From assembly GCF_031326345.1 (NCBI RefSeq), contig NZ_CP133671.1:4092001-4156000 (forward strand): a DNA stretch of 64,000 bases, read 5' to 3'. This stretch comes from Aureispira sp. CCB-E (lineage in GTDB: Bacteria > Bacteroidota > Bacteroidia > Chitinophagales > Saprospiraceae). Shown here piece by piece: positions 1 to 6,267 of the stretch. Position 1 is the first letter of the stretch, and each line of letters starts with the position of its first letter. Both the position numbers and the translations under genes were made by a program. A model generated the notes under the pieces. It was not told the origin of the DNA. It did no database searches and saw only the letters and a program-made list of their open reading frames with translations.

Positions 1-74
1 ATATACTTTAGTAGAGCTAAACAAATAGATATGGGGATATTAAAACCTACCAAAACAAAAATATAATCTCGCTT

Positions 75-175
75 GAAAAAGGGATTCTATAAATGATTTT
101 GCAAAGTACAATTAGTTCTATTTGGTAGGAATATTTGTTTAGCAGCTTTGCAGAGCTTTATAGAATCCCTTTTTC
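75..175. repeat. 19-bp perfect inverted repeat with inner 7-bp arms
   Basis: The arm at 75-93 (GAAAAAGGGATTCTATAAA) is exactly complementary to 157-175. Nested inside, TGCAAAG at 100-106 pairs with CTTTGCA at 146-152, so the RNA could fold into a long two-part stem around a roughly 40-nt loop. On the plus strand the right arm ends in a run of T and is followed by another T run at 178-182. It may be the terminator of a gene left of the window, a leader structure for the small membrane protein that starts just after it, or the remnant of a small mobile element. The repeat is certain; its role is not known. Confidence 0.7.
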
Positions 176-186
176 TGTTTTTACTA

Positions 187-552
187 ATGAAAATCCAAAT
201 GACTTATACATATTCCTATACAAAACTTATACTTTTTACATTATTACTCATGTTGGGTAGTTCTGTTGGTTTTTCTTTTTCAATTGAGTATGCCAAACCT
301 TCTGTAATAGTTAAGGAAAAGGCTAGAAAAAAAATAAAACAGCACAAAAAAGCAAAGCATTTAAAAAAGATTAAAAAGAAGTTAGAGGATAGTAAAACTT
401 TATATTCTGTTTCTTCTATCATTCTTTCTATTGGAGCAGCCACGGTTTTTATTATTGCTGCTGTTTTTGCTTTGCCGTGGTATATATGGTTGATTGGTAT
501 TGCTTTGTTGCTTTTAGCGTTGACTTTTTTGTTGTTGGCGTTGAAAAAATAA
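187..552 (+). CDS. small membrane protein of unknown function
   Basis: The protein is about 121 residues. A hydrophobic N-terminal segment (about residues 12-32, signal-peptide or membrane-anchor like) is followed by a very basic, probably helical stretch rich in K and A (about 40-70) and then by two closely spaced hydrophobic segments to the C-terminus. I chose the ATG at 187; the frame also reaches a TTG at 148, but that lies inside the inverted-repeat arm. A second ATG at 199 is equally possible. I do not recognise the family. Small inner-membrane proteins with this layout are common in Bacteroidota. It sits 30 bp upstream of the AbiJ-like gene and could share a transcript with it. Confidence 0.6.
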   Translation: MKIQMTYTYSYTKLILFTLLLMLGSSVGFSFSIEYAKPSVIVKEKARKKIKQHKKAKHLKKIKKKLEDSKTLYSVSSIILSIGAATVFIIAAVFALPWYIWLIGIALLLLALTFLLLALKK

Positions 553-582
553 TAAGTGTTTTTTTTATAAATTCAAAGATAG

Positions 583-1437
583 ATGAAATTTTCAGAAAGA
601 GAAGGTTTTGAAAGTAAGAGGGTAAAAGACTCTTTCCAATTAGAATCCATGGATGATATTTTAAGAAATAAAATATGGAATGCAGCATATAGGTATTATT
701 TCATGCCTCTTTTAAATGGTCAAAGTAATGAAAGAGATAAGTCTTTTTATCTGTTTTGGGTAGAATTTCTAGGTTATTTAGAAGACGAAGTTCCATGGGT
801 ATATTATGATGATTTAAAGTGTGTTGATGTTGACACAATCTATAATGAAATAAAAGATTGGTACTTCAAAGCAGAGTGGTATAAAAGATATGATTTACTA
901 GAATATATAGTTGAGCTTACAGGTCGATACGAACCTGGGTGGATGTTCGATATGAACTGCAATATAGTATTGAGAGATGAGAAGGTTGGTTATAGGTTTG
1001 TTAATAAGAAGATAACACCAATTACTTCCGATGTAGAAATAGAAGAAGTGGAGACAGCTATTCAAAATTCACTCAATTGGACATCTGTTACAACACACCT
1101 AGAGACTAGTATTAAATACTTATCTATCAAAAATCCTGATTATAGAAATTCTTTAAAAGAATCTATATCAGCAGTTGAAGCAATGTGTGAAATAATTTTA
1201 GGTAAAAAAAGCGGGGGACTTGGTGCCGCTTTGGCAGAAATTGCAAAAACTTATGATTTAGACCCTGCCCTAAAAAAAGGCTTTTCTGCATTATACGGTC
1301 ATGCAAGCAATAAAGGAGGAGCAAGGCACAGCTTATCAGAAGATGATACTCCTATAACAATGGAATATGCTCGTTATATGCTAATTTCTTGTTCAGCGTT
1401 TGTTAATTATTTAAAAACAAAAAACGAAAAGATATAA
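583..1437 (+). CDS. AbiJ-type abortive-infection protein (AbiJ N-terminal domain + HEPN-like C-terminus)
   Basis: The first 35 residues carry the signature FSEREGF followed by ESMDD-LRN-IWN, which I recognise as the AbiJ N-terminal domain 4 family. The C-terminal half (about 185-278) is a helical HEPN/Abi-like domain with LKESISAVEAMCE, then a GGARH motif (R248-H249), SEDD and a closing helix ISCSAFVNYL. Known AbiJ proteins are phage-resistance factors in which a HEPN-like C-terminus is thought to attack RNA on infection, killing the cell. Here the canonical HEPN Rx4-6H is not obvious, so the active site is uncertain. At 284 residues it looks full length. It lies next to an IS3 element, which fits a mobile defence location. 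Confidence 0.8.
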   Translation: MKFSEREGFESKRVKDSFQLESMDDILRNKIWNAAYRYYFMPLLNGQSNERDKSFYLFWVEFLGYLEDEVPWVYYDDLKCVDVDTIYNEIKDWYFKAEWYKRYDLLEYIVELTGRYEPGWMFDMNCNIVLRDEKVGYRFVNKKITPITSDVEIEEVETAIQNSLNWTSVTTHLETSIKYLSIKNPDYRNSLKESISAVEAMCEIILGKKSGGLGAALAEIAKTYDLDPALKKGFSALYGHASNKGGARHSLSEDDTPITMEYARYMLISCSAFVNYLKTKNEKI

Positions 1438-1513
1438 CTCTTTCTAATTACAATTAATAAAGTATTTGATACATCAAAAATCATAATAACAGTTATTAGG
1501 TAAAAAATAAAAG

Positions 1514-1936
1514 ATGAATAAAAAAATAAAAAAAACATGGAGTCAATTAACCATTCATTCAACAGGAAATGGCAGGTTTAGAAAAGTTGAAGTCAGAAAA
1601 TCAGTTTGGCTTGTTGCAGATTTTGAGTTAAATAAAATTTACATAGCAAGTGGTGGATTTTCTAAGGACTTTAATTCTTATATGGAATTTCCTAATAGCA
1701 AAGATTTCACAGAAAATAGATTCAAATATATATATAACTGTATAACAGGAAATGATTTTGATGGATATGATAGATCCCCTAAGAGACCTGATGATTTGAA
1801 AGAACGATTACCTGATATCTGTTACGCCCTTTCTGGTCAAAAAATAAGTACAAATGATATTGAAGATGAGTTTAATTCTTTAAAAATGTATAACATATAC
1901 CAAGCTTTAGTTCAATCAAAGCAATGTAAAGAATAA
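1514..1936 (+). CDS. hypothetical protein, 140 aa
   Basis: This is a soluble, mixed-composition protein with no signal peptide or membrane segment. I see no recognisable motif; the middle has aromatic-rich beta-like segments (VWLVADFELNKIYIASGG) and a basic PKRPDDLKERL stretch. The ATG at 1514 is preceded by an A-rich leader as in neighbouring genes. It lies 76 bp after the AbiJ-like gene, is followed by 85 bp and then the left end of the IS3 element, and may belong to the same accessory cargo. Function unknown. Confidence 0.55.
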   Translation: MNKKIKKTWSQLTIHSTGNGRFRKVEVRKSVWLVADFELNKIYIASGGFSKDFNSYMEFPNSKDFTENRFKYIYNCITGNDFDGYDRSPKRPDDLKERLPDICYALSGQKISTNDIEDEFNSLKMYNIYQALVQSKQCKE

Positions 1937-2096
1937 GTAGAAGTATGACCCAAGAATATGATAGAAAATAAAATGAAAAAAAATATCAAAAATCATAATA
2001 TAAATTATAGGCAAAATTGAATGGTACTGAAATAGGTTGACTTCTAGTTTATAAAGTATTGAAAATAAGTTAAATGTGTAACACTAGTAAAAATAA

Positions 2097-2480
2097 CTAA
2101 AAAGAAAACTAAGTGTCTTAACTCGAAAAAAAGTCGTAGAATACTGGCTTTCAGGTATCCAAGATGAACGGCGTATTCGTCAAGAGTATGGAGTTGATAA
2201 AAAAATGTTGCAACAGTTGAACTGTTGGTATCGTAAAATCAAGGAGAAACAATACACTCCATCAAAAATTCATCTCAAAAAGCCTATAAAAATGAAAAGT
2301 GAGAAAAAAGCAATGCAAGATCGTATCAAAGCTTTAGAAAAAGAAAATGCAGCTTTGAAAAAACAATTAGATAGGACAGAACTAAAGAGTTATACCTATG
2401 AAACAATGATAAAAATTGCAGAAGAGGATTTTGACATACCTCTGCGAAAAAAGCTTGGAGCCAAACAGTTCAAGAAGTGA
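2097..2480 (+). pseudogene. IS3-family OrfA (helix-turn-helix + leucine zipper), no clear start codon
   Basis: The frame is open from 2097 and is coding-like well upstream of its first ATG at 2205. It reads KKVVEYWLSG then DERRIRQEYGVDKK, which matches the N-terminal helix-turn-helix of IS3 OrfA proteins. The second half (about 2285-2430) is a coiled coil with heptad-like KALEKENAALKKQLD, the usual OrfA zipper. No ATG, GTG or TTG lies in this frame between 2097 and 2205, so the natural start appears lost or non-standard. The stop at 2478-2480 overlaps the GTG start of OrfB. A protein starting at 2205 would lack most of the DNA-binding helix. Confidence 0.65.
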
Positions 2481-3337
2481 AAAAAAGCCGCCCAAGAGCT
2501 TCTGTGAAGCAAATGAGTGGATTGTTTGGCAAGACTAGACAGGCGTGGTATAAAGCCATAAAGCGATCAGAGCAGCGACAAATGCAAGGTTTGTTAGTCG
2601 TTCAAAAGGTAAAACAAATTCGAAAGGATCTCCCCCATTGTGGGGTTAGAAAACTGTATTATTTATTAGGCGATTTCTTGAGGCGACATCAAATTAAATT
2701 GGGTAGAGACAAGTTATTTGTCTTATTATCAGAGCATAACTTACTCATAAAGCGCAAAAAAACAAGGCGAACGACCTTTTCTTATCATCACTTTAGGAAG
2801 TATCCTAACATAATTAAAAAACTGGAAGTTGTACGACCTAATCAGCTCTGGGTCAGTGATATTACTTATATTTCTTTAGGGGCTAGCTTTGCTTATCTAA
2901 TCCTGATTACAGATGCTTATTCTAGAAAGATCATAGGTTGGTCGTTACAAGAAAATTTAAGCGCAACAGGTCCTTTAAATGCTCTATCACAGGCTTTAAA
3001 ACAACGAACGGAAGGCAAATCTCAACCCTTAATTCATCACTCTGATCGAAGGCTGCAATATTGCTGTAATGCCTACATTGAAAAATTAAAAGATAATAAG
3101 GTCAAGATTTCTATGACAGAAAATGGAGATCCTTATGAAAATGCTTTAGCAGAACGAGTACACAGAACATTGAAAGAGGAATTTTTATCCTATTATTTTT
3201 ACTTTAACTATGAAGAGGCTCAAGCAGCTATTGATAAGGTAATTCGATTATACAATAACCGACGCCCTCACTTAAGTTTAGCTTATCAAACCCCAGCTGC
3301 TGTGCATCAGGAAGAAGCCTTCTCATGTTCCATTTAG
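2477..3337 (+). CDS. IS3-family transposase OrfB (DDE integrase core)
   Basis: The 286-residue protein has an HTH_21-like N-terminal part (about 40-95) and an integrase catalytic core. The DDE triad is visible as D128 in LWVSDITYI, D190 in HHSD and E226 in ENALAERVHRTLKEE. The C-terminal YNNRRPHLSLAYQTPA is typical of IS3. After the second Asp the family has DRG(S/I)QY, but here it is DRRLQYCC, so a highly conserved glycine is arginine and activity is doubtful. Translation probably starts at GTG 2477, overlapping the OrfA stop by four bases. Confidence 0.9.
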   Translation: MKKSRPRASVKQMSGLFGKTRQAWYKAIKRSEQRQMQGLLVVQKVKQIRKDLPHCGVRKLYYLLGDFLRRHQIKLGRDKLFVLLSEHNLLIKRKKTRRTTFSYHHFRKYPNIIKKLEVVRPNQLWVSDITYISLGASFAYLILITDAYSRKIIGWSLQENLSATGPLNALSQALKQRTEGKSQPLIHHSDRRLQYCCNAYIEKLKDNKVKISMTENGDPYENALAERVHRTLKEEFLSYYFYFNYEEAQAAIDKVIRLYNNRRPHLSLAYQTPAAVHQEEAFSCSI

Positions 3338-3341
3338 ATGA

Positions 3342-3372
3342 AAACTCCTCTCCTTTTTTACAAAAGGAGTTT
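3342..3372 (+). terminator. hairpin at the 3' end of the IS transposase
   Basis: AAACTCCT at 3342-3349 pairs with AGGAGTTT at 3365-3372 around a T-rich loop, directly after the OrfB stop. There is no T-tract after the stem, so it may be a weak terminator or just an internal IS structure. Confidence 0.4.
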
Positions 3373-3654
3373 CCATCCAAATGAAATCCCTGCTTTTTAA
3401 CTTTTTTTTCAAAAAAACTTATTCATTTTTCTGAATAATGCGCAAACCAAGATATGTCAACTTTTTTTAGGACGATACATAAGCTCGAAAATGTTGAACA
3501 AGGCTAAATCGATGGCTGTTGTTCCGAATAGTAATGCCCTAATATTTGTACTTTGGATATCTAGGACGTATTTGCATTAAATGCAGTATCCAATGATACT
3601 AGGTTATATACTTGAAACAAAAAATCATGATAGTAACAGTAGGGAATTTAATTG

Positions 3655-3683
3655 GTCCTAACATTTTTATGTTAGGACTTTTT
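3655..3683 (+). terminator. strong 10-bp hairpin with T-tail
   Basis: GTCCTAACAT (3655-3664) pairs perfectly with ATGTTAGGAC (3669-3678) around a TTTT loop, followed by TTTTT on the plus strand. It sits 38 bp beyond the 3' end of the minus-strand kinase/RapZ gene. It would stop plus-strand readthrough from the IS and may also serve the minus-strand gene, although the T-tail is on the plus side. Confidence 0.65.
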
Positions 3684-3716
3684 CAAATTTTTAATATTTA
3701 TAACGTCACAGATGCA

Positions 3717-5165
3717 TTAATTTTGCCAATTTTTGCGTTCTTGCTCTCGGTGGTGGAGAACTACTTTTATAGGGTATTTCTCTTTCAGATGTTTGGCTAT
3801 ACTATCTGCAGAAAAAACGGAACGATGTTGCCCGCCTGTACACCCAAAATTAATGCAAAGATTAGCAAATCCTCGTTTTATATAATTTTCTACTGCTTCA
3901 TCTATAATCCCTTTGACTTGCTCAATAAAGTCATGAATAGTGCTCTCTTTTTCAAAAAAATCGATAACGGCTTGATCTCTGCCTGTTAATTTTTTGTATG
4001 GCTGATAGCGACCAGGGTTATGGATAAATCGACAATCAAAAACAAATCCGCCACCATTGCCCGAATCGTCTTTTGGGATACCTCTTTTGTATGAAAAACT
4101 TTTTACTTGAACAGTTAACTGTTCTGCTTTTTGTTTTGCAATTATTGGTCTTAACGAATGTTGGGTAACCAACTGTTTAGAGACCTCTTTGAGGTAAGAT
4201 AAATCAATAGGGAAACGAATGTTTTCTATTAGCCAATCCAAGTTGGCTAAAGCAAATGGGATGCTTGCTATGAAATGTTCTTTTTGTTGATATAACCCTT
4301 TAAAACCATAAGCCCCCAAGACTTGCAATGTTCTTAATAAGGCAAAAAGGTAAAAATTACCTTTGAATTTTTGAGTATCAATGCTTGTTAACTTTGATGC
4401 TTCTTGGATGTAATAATCCAATAGCTCTTGGCGTAGTTTATTTGGTAAATTAGCTTTTGCTTGGAACAAAAGAGAGACAACATCATATTGCAATGGCCCC
4501 TTTTTTCCTCCTTGGTAATCTATAAAATAGACCGTTTGATCGTGTAGCATTATATTCCTAGCTTGGAAATCTCTAAACATAAAAAAAGCTTGGGATTCTT
4601 GCGCTAGATGATTTGTCAAACGTTGAAAGTCTTGTTCTAGTGCATATTCATCAAATTCTATTTTTGTTGTTTTTAAAAAACAGTATTTAAAATAGTTCAA
4701 ATCCCACAACATAGCCTGTTCGTTAAAAGAAACAGGAGTATGATATACTTCAACAGGTAAATTTTGAATTCCCTTGATTTGCATTTTTGCTAAAGCTGAC
4801 AATGCTTTCTTATAATAGCTTATAGTGCTATCGGAAGGAATTCCATCTTTTCGCTCTATCTCTAGATGTTGCAACAATGTTTGATCTCCTAAGTCTTGTA
4901 ATAGATAGATATTATTTTCTAAATTTTGGGCATATAGTTGAGGTACCCGAATTCCCATTTCTAAGAAGTGTTTTGTATAATCAACAAAGGTTTTGTTCTC
5001 CCCAAAATTAGCATTAAAAGCGGCTAAAGCTGTTTTTTGAGCCCCTTTTAATCTAAAATATTGCCTGTCTGATCCTGATTGTGGAAGTATTTGCATACTT
5101 TGAATAGGTTCTTTTGCCCAAGATTCAAATAAGGCACTAATTTGCTGTTGTAACTTAGTATCCAA
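3717..5165 (-). CDS. fusion of an APH-fold sugar kinase with a RapZ C-terminal domain
   Basis: Residues about 20-320 form an aminoglycoside-phosphotransferase-fold kinase: a glycine loop region QSGSDRQYFRL, a catalytic loop with D199 and N204 (FRDFQARNIML) and a metal-binding D216 in FIDYQGG. This resembles the AmgK/MurNAc-GlcNAc 1-kinase group. Residues about 353-475 are a RapZ C-terminal domain with GRYQPYKKLTGRD and the hallmark GCTGGQHRSV (441-450). In enterobacteria RapZ senses glucosamine-6-phosphate through this domain; the RapZ N-terminal P-loop domain is absent here. The fusion suggests an amino-sugar kinase coupled to a sugar-phosphate sensor. The enzymatic substrate is inference. 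It is monocistronic with its own promoter. Confidence 0.8.
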   Translation of the reverse strand: MDTKLQQQISALFESWAKEPIQSMQILPQSGSDRQYFRLKGAQKTALAAFNANFGENKTFVDYTKHFLEMGIRVPQLYAQNLENNIYLLQDLGDQTLLQHLEIERKDGIPSDSTISYYKKALSALAKMQIKGIQNLPVEVYHTPVSFNEQAMLWDLNYFKYCFLKTTKIEFDEYALEQDFQRLTNHLAQESQAFFMFRDFQARNIMLHDQTVYFIDYQGGKKGPLQYDVVSLLFQAKANLPNKLRQELLDYYIQEASKLTSIDTQKFKGNFYLFALLRTLQVLGAYGFKGLYQQKEHFIASIPFALANLDWLIENIRFPIDLSYLKEVSKQLVTQHSLRPIIAKQKAEQLTVQVKSFSYKRGIPKDDSGNGGGFVFDCRFIHNPGRYQPYKKLTGRDQAVIDFFEKESTIHDFIEQVKGIIDEAVENYIKRGFANLCINFGCTGGQHRSVFSADSIAKHLKEKYPIKVVLHHREQERKNWQN

Positions 5166-5205
5166 TCTAATGTTTTTTTATGGTTAAAATAGTTAAGTCA
5201 GTTTA

Positions 5206-5235
5206 CAAACTTAGCAATTGTTCTTAAAAAACAAA
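5206..5235 (-). promoter_or_regulatory. Bacteroidota-type promoter of the kinase/RapZ gene
   Basis: Read on the minus strand there is TTTG at 5235-5232, an 18-nt spacer, and TAAGTTTG at 5213-5206, an exact match to the TAnnTTTG -7 consensus. Transcription would start near 5199, giving a short leader to the ATG at 5165. Confidence 0.6.
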
Positions 5236-5303
5236 GCATTACAACACACTTATAAGATGCTGTACAAATTATTAATCTTACAATCTAATAAAAATGCACC
5301 GAC

Positions 5304-5909
5304 ATGCACACCAAAGTACACATTAACCGCTATATAGCAGATCAAATAGGAATGCCCAAAACTTCTAGGGAGATAGATCAAATGCACCGATTTTTTGAAA
5401 CATATATGAAGTATATTGCATTAACCGTTTTGCGGTTGAACGGAGCAAAATACAAAGAAGCAAAAAGTTACATTACCAAGGCATGGATTCCATGTAATGA
5501 AGATCAACTTCGAAAGATGGTGCTTACTTTGTTGAATCAAAGGGCAAACAACAAACAATACTGGATACAATTATTAAAAAAAAATAAGGCATTGCGTGTC
5601 TCTATTGAATTATTATTCAACTATGCAGGGAGAATTAGAAACCTTACTTTTCATGGAAATTTTTATGCATTTGAAGAGGGGGAAACAGAGCTTATTTACG
5701 CTATTTATATCGAAGCAATAGAATCTTTGGAACGTTTGATTGCAAAGCAAAAACGAGGGAATAAAATTCTAAAAAATACTCCAACAGAATTTGGGGCAGG
5801 TCGCGGGCATCTAGTTACTAAAAATCAATTCAAACAGATCTTACCTTTTCAAACAGCAGGTCTACCATACTCTTACGCTAAGGCACAGCAACTCTACGAT
5901 ACATTATGA
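5304..5909 (+). CDS. helical orphan protein with a HEPN-like RNLTFH motif
   Basis: The protein is 201 residues, soluble and predicted mostly helical. A striking R112-N-L-T-F-H117 lies inside a helix-turn context (YAGRIRNLTFHGNFY). It matches the Rx4-6H (often RNxxxH) active-site pattern of HEPN RNases. No nucleotidyltransferase partner (MNT) is adjacent. The remaining sequence matches nothing I recognise, and the C-terminus (about 150-201) is basic and less ordered. The ATG at 5304 gives the whole open frame. A start-less open frame follows eight bases after its stop. HEPN membership is an inference from one motif plus helical character. Confidence 0.6.
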   Translation: MHTKVHINRYIADQIGMPKTSREIDQMHRFFETYMKYIALTVLRLNGAKYKEAKSYITKAWIPCNEDQLRKMVLTLLNQRANNKQYWIQLLKKNKALRVSIELLFNYAGRIRNLTFHGNFYAFEEGETELIYAIYIEAIESLERLIAKQKRGNKILKNTPTEFGAGRGHLVTKNQFKQILPFQTAGLPYSYAKAQQLYDTL

Positions 5910-5917
5910 AATACTAA

Positions 5918-6208
5918 TTTTATAAATATTTCTATCATGGAACAAAGTATACGGTTGTTTCTGGTTCAAGCAATGAGGAGGTACACGAGAAGTCTGCTGA
6001 TATAACATTTACAGATTATTATACTTTTGGCTTGCAAATCAAAAATACGAAAAATGGTATCAAAGTAGGTATTGCGAAAGACATCTCTTTTGCCAATAAA
6101 AATTATGGTAGAATGTACCTCAATATGATGAGAATGTGCAACTATGTGGACCTGTTGAAATCGGCTAAAAGCATAAAGAAATATCATAATAACAACTTTG
6201 TCTTTTGA
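5918..6208 (+). pseudogene. start-less open frame, probable gene remnant (C-terminal part of an unknown protein)
   Basis: From 5918 to the TGA at 6206-6208 the plus strand is open for 96 codons and reads like real protein: YTVVSGSSNEEVHEKSADIT, then DYYTFGLQIKN, GIKVGIAKDISF and a closing basic KSAKSIKKYHNNNF. No ATG, GTG or TTG start appears before the last third. A minus-strand frame overlaps it (5966-6235) but is rich in H, I and F and looks like a shadow. The likeliest reading is the surviving 3' end of a gene whose 5' part was replaced, just behind the HEPN-motif gene. Family unknown. Confidence 0.4.
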
Positions 6209-6267
6209 GTGAAATAGTAAAAAGCAATGAACCACTACTATTAATGCGAAAAATGAATATATTTACC

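Larger units (their letters stand above)
2022..3479 (+). mobile_element. IS3-family insertion sequence, about 1.46 kb
   Basis: Two overlapping frames (OrfA, OrfB) encode an IS3-type transposase. The left end begins near 2022 with TGGTACTGAAATAGGTTGAC. The right end near 3456-3479, read on the minus strand, begins TGTATCGTCC and contains AAAGTTGACAT. The shared TG-TA start and GTTGAC core support imperfect terminal inverted repeats. I could not find a convincing 3-4 bp target duplication (flanks TGAA and TAAG), so either the ends are off by a few bases or the copy is old. The substituted catalytic-loop residues in OrfB and the missing OrfA start also suggest a decayed copy. Confidence 0.8.

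Noticed and set aside
2018-3483. Target-site duplication of the IS3 element
   Set aside because: The bases outside the estimated ends (TGAA and TAAG) do not match as a direct repeat; left unreported.
3612-3989. Plus-strand open frame of 125 codons
   Set aside because: Most of it lies opposite the minus-strand kinase/RapZ gene, whose family motifs are clear, and the first part runs through a terminator hairpin. Composition is shadow-like.
5966-6235. Minus-strand open frame of 89 codons
   Set aside because: Rich in H, I and F with no recognisable pattern; the plus-strand frame over the same DNA reads more like protein.
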